NCBI GenBank assembly: GCA_963556255.1
Contig: OY744611.1
Coordinates: 6,834,736-6,898,735 of the forward strand
From: Allolobophora icterica
Taxonomy: Eukaryota > Annelida > Clitellata > Crassiclitellata > Lumbricidae
Direction of reading: 5' to 3'
DNA: 64,000 nt
This document shows positions 12,600-24,017 of this stretch, piece by piece. The notes below the pieces were generated by a model. The model saw nothing but the letters and a program-made list of their open reading frames with translations. It did not search any database and was not told where the DNA came from. The first letter of the stretch is position 1. Every line of letters begins with the position of its first letter. The translations under genes and the position numbers were made by a program.

Positions 12600-13100
12600 C
12601 TAGGGAAACATTTTAGTTGGGTACCCCTTACTCCATAGTTTGACAATTTTTAGAAGGGTATTGTGATTAAATGTCTCGAAGACCTTTGCTAAATCTAAGA
12701 ATATTCCTTCCGATTTTTCATTATTATCAATATCCTTCAAAATCCTATTCCCATACCTAGTAGAGCCATAAAAAGGAGTACCCATGTTGAAATCCATGCT
12801 GAGAGTGCTGTATTACTTTTTTATTTTATTTATGTGGTTGCTGAATCTATCACAGATAACCTTTTCAAAGTATTTAGAGAAGCATGGAAGGACTAAAATA
12901 GGTCTATAGTTCGATGGGCTATCTTTTCCCCCATCTTTAAAGATTGGAACTACTTTAGCTGTCTTTAACATTTGGGTAATATCTCATTTGCAAGGGAACA
13001 ATTAATAATTTCAGCTAAGTGGTTAGCTAAAAAGCCTAATTTCAGGGTGGCAATGTAGGGGCCAATATCATAAACCCCCGTGTTATGAGTTCTCTTTAGG
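12600..13100 (-). mobile_element. LINE fragment (RT, Jockey-superfamily type)
   Basis: Minus strand: TAKVVPIFKDGGKDSPSNYR then PILVLPCFSKYFEK, and DIDNNEKSEGIFLDLAKVFE followed by TFNHNTLLKI. 'VP.FK.G....NYRPI..L...SK..EK' and 'FLDL.K.F.T.NH..LL' are RT blocks. Frames are broken between them. Confidence 0.65.
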
Positions 13101-13294
13101 TTGAGACCGATTTTCATGTTAGGCCCAGAAAGTTTAGGTGAGGGCTTGCATACACTCGTCGAAAGAGCAGGAAGGATCTTAAACTGTGCTAGCCAATTTG
13201 CAAGCCATATTAGTAAAGTATCTAACTATTTGCTATTTTCTTTTTCGAGCTGTATGAAATTACTGCGTTCAGAAACTTGGCATTTTTATCCTAA

Positions 13295-13925
13295 ACTTGA
13301 TTGAAGGTTATTACAGGCAGACAGCTCTGTCACTATCCTTTTCACTGGCTGTACCTTCCTTTCCAGTCAATCTATCATAAATACCATTCCATTGAAACTG
13401 CACTGCTTATTATAGATGTGATGGAAATTAAGACTCCGTTGTGTCTCAATGCCACACAAAAGGCACTTCGGGAAACCAGGTTTTTCACCGGTGTCATCCA
13501 TGATTGTATAAGCCGTTGTAAGGAAAAATACTTGTCTGCTGCCTTTTAAACTGTTGATCAGCTTTGGTGACGTGATCTTTGTTTGGAATGCTCACAAACC
13601 ACGAACAGTCTACAAGTACTAGGAAAGTGGTCCACATTTAACCTTTTCATCGTCAAGTCTTCGATGTGCTATCCATTCGCCGAGTCTCACTCCGCCCATC
13701 CTCCAGGTCCATTGAGTAGTTTGTGTTTGAGATTTATGAGTTTCAAAATATATGAAGAAAATAATTGGAGGCAAACATTTTTTAATAACAGGAGAACTCA
13801 TATAGGCTTATCTGAAGCGATTATTCCACAGAGACGTTGCTGTTATGAAGACTCGTTGAATAGGAACGATGTAACGGGACTAGTTTCTCTTCACAATGTC
13901 TATTATTTGGCTGTAGATTGATAGT
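13295..13925 (+). repeat. LINE-like remnant shared by both gene copies
   Basis: A degraded frame with QSIYHKYHSIETALLI resembles the RT stretch 'QS.YRK.HSTETALL'. The same sequence occurs at 35395-35990, where the counterpart also reads 'Y-K-Y-H-L-T-E-T-A-L-L'. The insertion therefore predates the gene duplication. Confidence 0.45.
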
Positions 13926-14447
13926 TATCTTACAAGTGACGTTTAGTTATTTTACAAGTGATTTGCTTGAAACAAAAGAGGAAAGAACAAAGAAAAGAAT
14001 GGATGAATGCTGAAGCAGAAGACTGAAGAATAACACAGAAAGAAACCAGGATGACAGTTGAAGTACAAGAAGGGTGTCGAGTACGATAGAATTTTGCGTT
14101 ACAAAAAGCAACTTTTTAAAAAGACCCCTATATTGACTATTAAATTTGTCCAACTGATCGAAATCGGCGACTTTGCGATATGGATTAACATAGAATTATG
14201 CGTTGTCAGATAACTTCATCCATGTAAAGGTTGAAATTAGGTGATTGTTTTGCCAAAAGATGAAGGTTGGAAAATCTATTGTAAAACATTTCGTTTGGTG
14301 AGTTACAGATAAACATAAAGCTGAAAATTGAAGGTAGAAATCAAGTCCACATGAAAATTATAGCGAAAACCTAAGAAGTGAAAGGCTTCAGCAAAGAACT
14401 TCATTTCAGTAAAACCCAAATTTTTTAGTAGATGATTTGAGTCCTAC

Positions 14448-14753
14448 CTCCACCTTTGATGAGTATTTCTGCAATCTCGCTTTGTTGCGACTCGCGAATG
14501 CAGGTGATTGTCCGTCGGTAGTCACGAAAACTGCGTCTTCGCAACATTTCCAGCAGTGCCTCATTCTTCTCGTGCGAAGTTGGCTTTGAAGAAATTGAAT
14601 CCATTTGCCTTCTGTTAATAACTTTCGTGGAATACAGACGATCAAGTAGACGGTACAATTCCAGAAGATCAACCAAACTTTCTTGATTGGTGTCTAGTAT
14701 CGAAATTTCCTTTGCCGTTAAAGGCCAATCTCCGCGATACTCATCTGAATATA
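14448..14753 (-). CDS. Gene A exon, second CARD-like domain
   Basis: A 306-base exon (102 codons, phase 1 at both ends) bounded by TTGTTTTAG and a GTAGGA donor. It opens YSDEYRGDWPL and runs through LLDRLYSTKVINRRQMDSI, then LLEMLRRRSFRDYRRTI and CIRESQQSEIAEIL. The hydrophobic spacing, the 'VI..RQMD.I' turn and the final 'C.RES.Q..IA.IL' helix are typical of CARD death-fold domains, which assemble signalling complexes by homotypic contacts. About three quarters of residues match the paralogous exon at 36494-36799 by eye, with no indel. Symmetric phase makes it suitable for exon shuffling. A DED is the main alternative within the death-fold superfamily. Confidence 0.72.
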
Positions 14754-14962
14754 CTAAAACAATATTCATACGCAAAGACAAAGATTAGTCTTATGCCTAA
14801 AGGTTCAGCGTTAAAATGCAATTAAATTAGAAGTGAAAAGGCGTTGAGGTCACGCCTGAATAAATACATGTAGCTGGCCAGTGAGAAGCCTGTCTCCCTG
14901 ATGTGGCTTTTATGTGACATTGAAAAATTTCGGATATTTAAATTTACATTAGGTAAATTTAC

Positions 14963-15390
14963 ATCCTCCCCAACCTGTCCTCCATGCTCCTCCTCATGGT
15001 CCTCTATCTATCACTCCCCCTAGCCTTCCACTGAAAATTGAAGACTCACCTTTTCAATTACTTCATCCCTGACTCATCTGATCCTCCACCTTCCAATTCT
15101 CGACCCAAACGACACCCATCTTGACAGCTAGTGGCCCCCTGGAAATCGGACTCGGAACTCTTTTGGACTGCTCTTTGGAAAATCCCCTCTGATTGAATTG
15201 TCCTTCTGGAAACCGGACTTGGACCTCGGACTTCTCTTGGATTACTCTCTAAAAGTACCCGCTGATTTGACGTAGCGCCCGTGATACCCTGATACCCTGA
15301 TACTGATACCCTGATACTGATACCCTGCGCTTGGCCTTCGAGTGGCACTTTAGAAGTTTGGAGATTACGATTACGATTACGATATTTTTA
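14963..15390 (+). repeat. LINE family A 3' end; empty site in gene B
   Basis: The family A 3' UTR ends in GGCACTTTAGAAGTTTGGAG and (ATTACG)n. The paralogous locus (37130-37160) passes from TTTACATTGGGTC directly to ATTTTTACATTTCG, so this copy inserted after the duplication. Confidence 0.65.
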
Positions 15391-15439
15391 CATTTCTTAT
15401 CTACGGGTGATAAATGAAGTTTGCTTAGATCTCATTCTC

Positions 15440-15495
15440 TTCGTTTTCTTCTTCTTCTTCTTCTTCTTCTTCGTCTTCTTCTTCTTCTTCTTCTT

Positions 15496-15526
<31 letters not shown>

Positions 15527-15565
15527 TTCTTCTTCTTCTTCTTCTTCTTCTTATTCTTCTTCCTC
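15440..15565. repeat. (TTC)n microsatellite
   Basis: About 125 bases of TTC. A related, much longer TTC/TTG tract lies at the paralogous place (37441-37683). Confidence 0.95.
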
Positions 15566-16413
15566 CTCTTCCACTTTTTATTCTTCATCTCCTGCTTCTC
15601 ACGCTTATTCAAATTCATCACTTTCGCATTCTTCTTTTCGCATTATTGTTTTCATTCTTCTTCTTCTTCGGAATCTTTTTTTATAAGTTGCCTAGCTACA
15701 TGTCGGTTGAAATATTAAATTTCTGCGTTTAGCGAAATATTTTACTTTAAGGGTTATTTATATGAAACTAGACCGGATTTTTAAAAAAAGGAAAAAATAA
15801 AAAATGCCACGCATCAAGGGTCCAAACGCAATAATATATGATAGGTAGATATTTCAACAGAGTCTGCTTTTACACTCTAACTGTACCGCACAGTTAAATA
15901 GGCCTACTAGCATAATGTATATAAATGGTCGTGCCAAATTTAAGGATCGGGGCGTACAAGTTGTACAGTAGCAGCTTTAGTTAATTAATTAACTAACCAG
16001 TATGTACAACCAGGGATATTTACTGTTTGAGATAACACAAGTGATGTTGCGACATACTGGAGTTATGCGAAACTCAGTGATGATCGAACAATGTTCACTT
16101 GCGTGTAAATGGTAGACGGTTGTTAGAAGAACCTACTCATTTGATGGTCCTACACTCTCTACAGTTAAACATTAGCTAGATATTTTATATTTCAATACTA
16201 ACTAAGAGTTAATTAACTAGTTAAATACTTTACTCCTAGCATTATTCTTGTTTAGACATTAAAATTAAAATTATCAGTTTTATTGCCTTTGACATGCAAG
16301 CATTGCCTAATGTCATATTAACCTTACGGGCACTTTTAAACATAAGTAGCGGGCGTAAGATCAAGCACCAGACAGAGATACGTTATGAGCACCAGGGCAT
16401 ATTTTAACTGTAT

Positions 16414-16547
16414 AACTAGTGGGACAAATGTCCCAGTAGTCTTAGGATTTGTCCCAGTAGTGAGGGTGATTTGTACCAGGCAATGTATGTATAAAGTACA
16501 ACTAGTGGGACAAATGTTGCAAGAATTTAAAGATTTGTCCCAGTAGT
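16414..16547. repeat. Two adjacent short palindromic units
   Basis: ACTAGTGGGACAAAT..ATTTGTCCCAGTAGT occurs twice (16415-16461 and 16501-16547), each about 47 bases and able to fold as a hairpin. A further TTTGTCCCAGTAGT is at 16765-16779. The organisation is MITE-like. Confidence 0.6.
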
Positions 16548-17146
16548 AAAATGAGAAAGGTATGACATTATTGTCGAATGACCCCTTATTATTGGTTGGG
16601 AGACCTGAGAAAAAGTTGTAAAAAGAATAAAAAGGTGATGACTAAAAAAAATAGAAGGTCATCAACTTTTTTCGGTGATGAATTCGTAGAAAAAGTCTGA
16701 AAGTTGTAAGTTAATTCCTAAAAACTTTCTTCGGTCAGACCAATGAACTAGACCCATGGCTGATTTTGTCCCAGTAGTAAAAATTCCTTAAAATGTGCAC
16801 TGATAAGCACGCATAGTTCTTGACATTTTTTACGATGTTTATGGGGTCATGTGATTCTTATTGTCCTTTTTGAGGCGAGTGCAGTCTTCAACACTGTACC
16901 ATGGCATTCTATGGAAGATCTTGATTGGTCGTTCCGTGTATCAAATAAGTTGCATAGAAATATCTGACATGAATTCCCTAGTCTCTCTGCTTCATTTCCG
17001 CAAGCTCGTGAATACAATTTTATGCGTTTGCCGGATGCTTGGACATCGGTTAGAATAAAAAAAAACTAATGCAGGGTACCATATTCCGATCTCGAGCAAC
17101 CATAAATTCTTTTGGCGCTCATGATACTAGAAAATGGATATCATTT

Positions 17147-17212
17147 AACACTTTAACGACGAGCTGCGTTAGTTTCCCAGTCGGTTTTTGTACACCTCGT
17201 CGTTAAAGTGTT
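17147..17212. repeat. Perfect 17-bp inverted repeat hairpin
   Basis: AACACTTTAACGACGAG (17147-17163) and its exact complement (17196-17212), separated by a 32-base loop. A related 'CTTAACGACGAG' occurs near 22001. Probably a tiny mobile palindrome. Confidence 0.65.
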
Positions 17213-17554
17213 TAGATAATTCTGTGATGTCGGTTACAGAGAGAAACGATTGAAAATGAATGACTTAGGGTGCGTCTAACTTTCGGGGCGACGACAGCTC
17301 AACACAGGACAACAATCAATATTGTATAGTTGAAGCAATATTGTATAATTGAAGTGAAGTAAGACCTAGACCGTGGTCACAGGGGCTAAGGTTCATGAGT
17401 AGAAAAATTTTTAGTATGGGGAGGAAAGCTAGACAAATTTACACCTACAAAACTTTCGGTACAAAAGCAGCAACACTTGCAAAGAAATAATTTAAACAAA
17501 CATATAATACTTCCTTTGCCTAACTTATCTCGATTCATTCAATCCAGTACTTAC

Positions 17555-17792
17555 CTCCATCGGCTGTCAAATAGTTCACGATATGTATCTGATCCGCATC
17601 TCGAAGAGCAGTAATCAAGCCATCACTTTGATCTTTTGCCAATATGTAATCCAACAGTTGAGAGATTTTCCTACATAAAGAACTTTTGCTTGTGACTTCA
17701 TTCATTTCTCTTCGTTCAATGGTTCCGTTGGCAAGTAATTTGTTTAGAAGTTCAAAATCCGGATCCATATATTCCTCCAAAAAGTCTCTGTG
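17555..17792 (-). CDS. Gene A exon, first CARD-like domain
   Basis: A 238-base exon entered in phase 0 after CTTAACAG and left in phase 1 at GTAAGT. It encodes HRDFLEEYMDPDFELLNKLL, then ANGTIERREM, SQLLDYILAKDQSDGLITAL and QIHIVNYL. 'L...G.I..RE', 'K...LLD.L' and 'ALR...Q.H.VNYL' form the classic CARD pattern. The exit phase matches the entry phase of the next CARD exon (14448-14753), and the entry phase matches the linker exon (20110-20165), so the three can be spliced in frame. The paralogue at 42884-43121 has identical length and phases. Confidence 0.75.
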
Positions 17793-18071
17793 CTGTTAAG
17801 AACAAATTAGTATAACAGTAGCATGTGATAATATTTTTAATATTTAAAGTTTTTTTGTAGATTGGAGTGTTAAAAAGTGAGCGAATCAATGAGAGAGCTA
17901 GCGAGCGAAGAAAATATCAAAGCATTAAGAACACACACACACAAGAAACTTAACAACAGTTAGAAAATGGCTGTGGCTAATAATTTTATGAGTTGAAACA
18001 CTTTGCTTTGAACAAAACATTTTCGTGATTGCAAGTGTAATTAAAATTTATAGAGAGCCAATTCAAGAAAA

Positions 18072-18142
<71 letters not shown>

Positions 18143-18262
18143 CTACCTAAACACACACACACGCGCGCGCGCGTGCACACACACGCACACACACCTATAC
18201 ACACACACACACACGCACGCACGCACAAACACACACACGCACGCACGCACACGCGCACACAA
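18072..18262. repeat. (AC)n microsatellite
   Basis: About 190 bases of AC with CG interruptions, at the point where gene B carries a hAT fragment and a fold-back element. Confidence 0.95.
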
Positions 18263-20109
18263 ACAAAAGTGGAGTCCAACCAACAGATTCTCATCCAAAG
18301 TTGACAGACAGTATCAAGTTCAGGACCTCTGCATAGACCTAGCTAAGCTGAAGTATGGAGCGATGAGAGGCGGCTCTGTCCGTGGCGGTCGAATACCACC
18401 ACCAAGAGCATTCCCTCTTTGGAGGAAGATTATGTATGTCCGGCTATCCCTCGAGCCGACAATGCATGTAGAGAAGCGCCGTCCACATCTAACGAAGGAG
18501 GCTACACAAATGACTTGCGTCACTTCATTTCCGTTTAGACTTAAATACTCGGCTGCTGACGGCGTAGGTCTCTGTAGCTCCTTTACATCACCGTACATCA
18601 GGAGCACCAGCTCTTCTTATAGGGTTACGTAGGCCAAGACAATATGCGAAGAAAATATTGTAAGAATATTCAAAATTCGCGGAAGAACAGAAAACCAACC
18701 TTAGCAACATTAACTCCAACATCTTAGAAATTACCGAGCAATTCAGAATTTAGACAAAATAATCTTCTTAAATGACAGAGAAAACGAATAAACGCTGGTG
18801 TCATCCGTAGAACCTTACAAAAGAAATGCATGTGAAATTCACAGAGGTTAAGATATTCAACGATATTTATCATAAAATGCACAAAACAGAGATCTTTTAT
18901 GGACTTAGAATCTACGCAGCTAATTCTCAATTGCTGGAAAGTGTGTGTCGGATTCGACGAAAAACCATTTTGACTACCAATTAACAAATTTTATCTACAC
19001 TTGATAAAGATAAATTTCTGCAGATGCTGCGAACAATAGACACGTCTGTTTCGTTTCCAAAGAGACACTTTGTGCTTCAGAAGCTTTCGCATTCTCTTGG
19101 TTTCAATTGTCGAGAAACGGGACACCAAAATGATCTTGTGGGGTCACGGTTCAGAGGATCGTATTTAGCTAAGGATATATCTGTAAAATACAGCTTTTTA
19201 TGTTGGCATTGAGATTGTGAGATTTTAAAATTAGAAGAGTTCATAGAATAATGTTTCTTCTTGTGATATTTCCTCGTGTTTTCATGAAGCTTTGGTTCTT
19301 TCTCTCAGAGGAAACTTTACTCCAACCGTCTGAATCTGCATCTACTTTAGACATCGTTCTTCCGTCATTTTCTATTATAAATGAAATTTGAATAAATCGA
19401 CTTGCTGAGAAGTTGCTTCTCTTCAAAAGTCACACCAGAATCGTGTTCGCTTACCTGCAACTATTCCGACTCTAAGTCATTTGAATACCATAGTGCAATG
19501 GTGAACTCTGAAAATCGGCACCTCACGTTTGCATAGGTTCACCGTCGTATACCTTGCATTCTCTCTATGTGTCTCTGTATCTGTGTCTCTGTCTCTGTCT
19601 GTCTGTATGTCTCTCTCTCTGAGTTTTTCCCTGAATTTCAGTCAAATCATGAATTCTTGTTCTCTTCCCCTTCTGAATTGATAATTACGGTCGACTTCAC
19701 TATACACGGATATACTCAGAACTATTCTTAACAACTCCGGACATCGGCCATACATATGATCTCATTTTAACCCGGTCAAGCTGTTCTGGTGATGGAAATT
19801 TTTTCTGATTCACAGTTGTAATGTGATTATGCCCAGCAGATATAGCACAGACAGCTGTCCAACTAAATCCAGCTCTCTGTGAAATAGCTTACTGCATAAG
19901 CTACCGGTAATTTCTACCAAGTATAAGAGGGCCGTGGCATGCTCTTCCTAACCCGGGTATCATTCAGATATTGCCGCTATTATGCTGTTGAGCAGCCCTC
20001 TGGAGATGCATAGGCAATGGTACCTTTAACTTTCCATCTTAAATCATAGAATGTAGCTAATTTTTTCCTTATTTTCCGTTAACTTGTCTAAGCAGCTGAA
20101 TCAACTTAC

Positions 20110-20165
20110 TTGTTTCATTTGGTCTTTGATTGTTCTCACTGCCTTTTTAGAAGTGATCTTCTTTT
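20110..20165 (-). CDS. Gene A short basic linker exon
   Basis: A 56-base exon between an ATTACAG acceptor and a GTAAGT donor. It is entered in phase 1 and left in phase 0. The 18 codons read KKITSKKAVRTIKDQMKQ, a lysine-rich helix. Splicing to the first CARD exon continues directly into HRDFLEEYMDPDF. The paralogue at 47188-47243 keeps length, splice sites and frame, with only two amino-acid changes. Too short to assign a domain; it probably links the N-terminal domain to the first CARD. Confidence 0.6.
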
Positions 20166-20370
20166 CTGTAATGTAACAAGATCAAATAAGGCAATTAGGT
20201 ATTTTTATAGGCAATAAGGTAATTACTGTCTTTTCGATGAACGTTAAAGACCCTGATATTTACTTTCTATTCGTTGAACGTCATAGATAGTAAACAATTG
20301 ACATTAATACTGGCATTTCCCAACTTTTTGCAAAGAAAACTTGAATTTAATCTAAGTTTTTCGAACTCTT

Positions 20371-20650
20371 TGGGGGGTCCATAGAGTAGTGGTAATATCA
20401 CTGCCGTGAAGAGCAGTAGGTAGCGGGATCACTTCCCGCAACCCTCCCAAAGGTCCACTCAGCCAATCATTCGCGAGATGGCGCGTTGTTAAAATGAGAT
20501 GTAGGACGTGATGGGCGCCTTCCATGGCTGCCGTATACAGTTAAAATTCGACTCCTGTAATAACTTGTGATCATCCTTTCATACTGATTTGTAATCATAC
20601 TGCATAATTATCAGTTTGAAAATATTAAACGAAGACTATTATTATTTTTT
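20371..20650 (+). mobile_element. tRNA-derived SINE
   Basis: The head (about 20371-20448) folds like a tRNA. The acceptor pairs TGGGGGGT with ACCCTCCCA, an anticodon-type stem is ACTGC/GCAGT, and the T-arm is a perfect GCGGG/CCCGC stem (20423-20439) around a 7-base loop. 'TAGAGTAGTGGTAATAT' serves as the A box. A unique body and a T/TTA-rich tail follow. It lies just outside the conserved end of the duplication, suggesting insertion after it. Confidence 0.65.
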
Positions 20651-20839
20651 TTTTTTATACCCGATTATTATTATTATAAAGCAATTAAGCCATGACGTAT
20701 AGTTAGGACCAGCTTGAATGGGCTCGCCGGTTCTCTAGCCCTGGCAGCCCTGACATTGTGCCCTGGTATGCGACTGCATTACAACGTTGAACTGTTACTG
20801 ATATGCTCTGGAAGAGGAAGGCTGTCTCGCGGGCGTCGC

Positions 20840-21200
20840 CAGTGATTGTCGTCAATCTTTCACGATCCCCGATCACTAAACACCTCAAGTTCTCCAACCG
20901 AGCCACATCCAACAGAGCACCACGCCTCTGGAACTATCCCCCCTTGAATTCCGGAGATTCTCGGTTCCTCCATCACCATTCCACTCCAAACCGTCCTCCA
21001 TGTTTCTCCCCATGTTACTCTATCTATCTCCTATCCAGACTCATCTGATCCTCTACATTCCAATTCTTCTCGCCCTAAACGACACCCTCCTTCACAGCTG
21101 CTCGGCCTCCTCTCTTGATCTGCGTATTCGGACCTCTTTTGGACTACTCTCTGGAAAACCCCCTCAATACTTACAGTCGTATCCTGGCGCATCCTACTTG
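20840..21200 (+). repeat. LINE family A 3' fragment
   Basis: CACCTCAAGTTCTCCAACCG, 'CTCATCTGATCC' and 'TCTTTTGGACTACTCTCTGG' match the family A copy at 9040-9420. Confidence 0.6.
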
Positions 21201-22224
21201 AACAGCGCTTCGGTACTTCTTTCGTTCTCTCCTAATTTTTTTCCTTTCAGTAACGTCGCTGTATCATTAGGCGTTACAATCATAGGCGTAGTTTGTGGGT
21301 GGTCCACTTTTTGGACTGGGGGTACCGTACCCCCACTTTTTGAAAAATGCCAATCAATATTTTATTTTTGTGCCTTCCCAGAGATCGCAGTCAGCACCTT
21401 GCTTCGTGTATGTAAGAAATTGGTACCCCCATCCCACTTTATAGACGATAGTTACGCCTACTGGTTACAATTCCATAACCCTGTAGCATACCAGATGCGA
21501 TTTCCGCAACTGATTTCAACGTGTATTTCATGAATTGTAACCGTTCGACGACAGTCAGTTCAAGAAAAAAGAAAAAATAATGCAATACAATGACGTTTTT
21601 AAAGAATTTGATATGGTAAATAACTAAATATTTTACCGCCGGTAGAGGGCAGAAGACGCAAAGCAAGATCAACAATATTTTGAGCACTATTTATCCTAAC
21701 GTACTGGCAACTTTCCATCACTATTAGAAAACGATTGCTTTAAAAAAAATTCGCCATTTTCGCTCCACCCTAATGACTATCTGTATGACTATTCATTATA
21801 AGCCAGGGGCTAAAACCATCGCCGTCCTTCAGCTTCCAAACTATTTCCAAGATGTTTGAATTCCCTAAAGACAAGCATTTTCACACAGAGTGGCTGAAAA
21901 GATGCGAAGTTAGATCTACGTGCCAGGAAAGAAATCTTAGAGTGCTATTTCTGAACAATTTAATGAAAAATTCTTCGCAGCACCACTGAAACTTTAACTC
22001 CTTAACGACGAGAGATTTTGGTTTTCCATACATTTAGTGTACGCTGGTCGTAAACTGTTAAACGTTGGTCGCTGGTAAGTGAAACAAAGAGTCAAACTAT
22101 AATTCGAAATCAATCTGTTTGAAACTGAGAAGAACAATAACTGAAACAGGAAAACGGTAAAGCGATATGAAATGATACGCTTAAATTCCAATCTAACGTT
22201 TCTACAGCACCGTTAATATCACCG
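21201..22224. other. Intergenic or intronic DNA, nothing recognised
   Basis: Contains a short TTAACGACGAG-type palindrome piece near 22000 and a TGGGGGTACCGTACCCCCA palindrome near 21315; no coding pattern. Confidence 0.3.
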
Positions 22225-22406
22225 CTGACATTTCCGCTATATTTGCTAAGCACTAGTCTTACCAACCGGTCATCTTTATGCAGACGACGCTCAAGCGCTC
22301 GTTCATGGCACCCCTCTGCAATGCTTGCATTAACTGGATGCATTGATGCTCTCTCACGTGATTTACACCTTTGGCTGTCTTCTAATCGACTGTCTGTCTG
22401 CCTGTA

Positions 22407-22437
<31 letters not shown>

Positions 22438-22490
22438 GTCTCTGTCTCTCTCTGTCTCTCTCTGTCTCTCTGTCTCTCTCCCTCTGTCTC

Positions 22491-22537
<47 letters not shown>

Positions 22538-23517
22538 GAACCCAGCTAACACGCATCTTATATGGTTTGGTACTCGTCAACAGCTCCTCAAACTAGACTT
22601 CCCACTTCTTGCTCAGAAATTCCTGTCATTCACTTTTCTCTCTAGTGTCCGTGATCCTGGTGTCGTCCTTGTCGTCATCACCTTTTCTGAACACATTGCT
22701 AAACTCACCCGTTTTTCTTACTTTCACCTGAGACGGCTCAGAGCAATCCGACCCTCTATCTCCTACTCCGATTTTGGCACTATCATCCACGCCTTCATCT
22801 GCTCCAGAATTGACTACTGTAATTCTCCTTTGATTGGGCTGTCAAAACTCCGTCTTTCCCCCTCCCCTCCAGACTGTTTTAAATGCTGCAGCCAGAATAA
22901 TAGCCCGACTTGCTTGCTGGTCTCATAATATTATTTCCTCTTTCATGTTCGATCATCTTCATTGGCTTCCCCTTACTGCTCGGATCCAGCTTATGGTTCT
23001 CTGTGTGTAAATACGTTTATTTAACGACGCCGTCATATCGAAGATGATTGACGTCATACACAATAATATATGTACAGTTACATAATATATCACGATTGGG
23101 GTCCAAGACAGGTTAAGCTGACGGCCGGCTGCCAACCAAGAAATGGTTCTCTATTTAGTCCTTCGGTCTTATACAGGCTTAGCACCCAAGAACCTCTGTG
23201 ACCTAGTTCGTCTACCAGTTTCAGCTACTTCCCTCCGTCCATTGCGATCGCTTAATCGCCATGATCTTTTTGTACCACGAGCCAGGACCACTATGGCCAA
23301 AACTCGAGCCTTTTCTTGCACTGGTCCTGCTCTATGGAATCAACTTCCTCCATTGACACGTGCCTCTTTATTAGCTGGTGGCCTAAGTGCCTCGTTCTGC
23401 TGTCCCAAAACCACTTTCTATTCACTGGGTATATCGCACTGGGAGCGCCTCTGATTCGTGAACACTGTGAGAGGCGCTTTATAAATGTTTAGATACAATA
23501 CAATACAATACAATACT
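22225..23517 (+). mobile_element. LINE family E (CR1/L2-like), broken
   Basis: RT remnants across several frames: RDLHLWLSSNRLS, LRRLRAIRPSISY and SRIDYCNSPLIGLSKLRLSP, then SLRPLRSLNRHDLFVPRART and CTGPALWNQLPPLTRASLL. The tail is (ATACA)n at 23490-23516. A GTCT/CT microsatellite interrupts it at 22392-22538, and about 130 foreign bases lie at 23005-23135. Same family as 27930-29372. Confidence 0.75.
22392..22538. repeat. (GTCT)n/(CT)n microsatellite
   Basis: About 145 bases of GTCT and CT units inside the LINE at 22225-23517. Confidence 0.9.
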
Positions 23518-23790
23518 TGACCTTTCAATTCTGCCAAGTCTCACTGCATACAGTTGGCTATCGTATGTCCCGAGGCTGATTATTCCAGAGGAAAAGGCAC
23601 TCCCAGCTCGCACCAACGTGCGAGAGCGCGGGATTAAGAGCTGACCATGGGAAGTAGAACGCAGCCAGCCAGCGGAGGACGGGACAGCTTGAGAACTGTG
23701 GAAAGGTGTATAGAGCTGAGCCAGCGATCGAAGCCCGTGCATGGGGAGCAGCTTAAACTGCTCCCCATGAGCGGGGAATGGTCAGAATTT
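23518..23790 (-). repeat. LINE C-terminal fragment
   Basis: Minus-strand frame with SSAGWLRSTSHGQLLIPRSR and RAGSAFSSGI, the 'VPR.RT..G.R.FS' end of a LINE ORF, directly abutting the tail of the preceding LINE. Confidence 0.45.
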
Positions 23791-23833
23791 GTGTTGATCC
23801 ATGGTATGGTAAAATACTAGAAAATCGATCTAC

Positions 23834-24017
23834 CTTTCAACCGGTTGAAAATTCTTTTCTTAAATTTTCGTCTTGTTATTCGTTGAAACCAAGAGAAGTC
23901 AACTGATGCCAAAGCTATGACGACATTTTCTCGCTGTTCGGGTGAAGAATTCAGTATCCAATGCAGACACGAGTTTTCTAAGACGATATCCAACACATCC
24001 AATGGTAGGTCATTCAG
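23834..24017 (-). CDS. Probable exon, F-box-like segment (gene A 5' part)
   Basis: A 184-base open stretch from a TATTTTAG acceptor to an AAAG/GTAGAT donor, phase 0 in and phase 1 out. It starts LNDLPLDVLDIVLENS and ends with VIALASVDFSWFQRITRRKF. 'LP.DVL..VL' followed by 'A.ASVD.SWF.RI....FKKR' resembles the F-box fold, which binds SKP1 in ubiquitin ligases. The phase-1 exit fits the linker exon at 20110-20165. In gene B the equivalent upstream position holds a kinase exon instead. Its own upstream exon was not found, so membership in gene A is inferred from strand, order and phase only. Confidence 0.4.

Larger units (their letters stand above)
13253..20340. repeat. Segmental duplication, copy 1 (gene A introns)
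   Basis: Alignable with 35355-47400 in the same order and orientation. Anchors include 'ATCCTAAACTTGATTGAAGG' (13289 and 35393), the CARD exons, the 'CGGATATTTAAATTTACATT' block (14931 and 37121), the TTC tract, 'GCGCCGTCCACATCT' (18476 and 45754) and the linker exon. Length differs because each copy received its own insertions. No independent gene was seen in the intronic parts. Confidence 0.75.

Noticed and set aside
15397..15732. Phe/Leu and Lys-rich frames
   Set aside because: TTC microsatellite artefact.
17986..18294. Cys-Val repeat frame
   Set aside because: AC microsatellite.
19241..19426. 61-codon minus-strand frame near the duplicated block
   Set aside because: Lies in an insertion absent from gene B, with no domain pattern or splice sites.
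20371..20448. Functional tRNA gene
   Set aside because: Acceptor and T stems pair, but the T loop lacks TTCRA and the anticodon loop is irregular; the adjoining body and tail fit a SINE.
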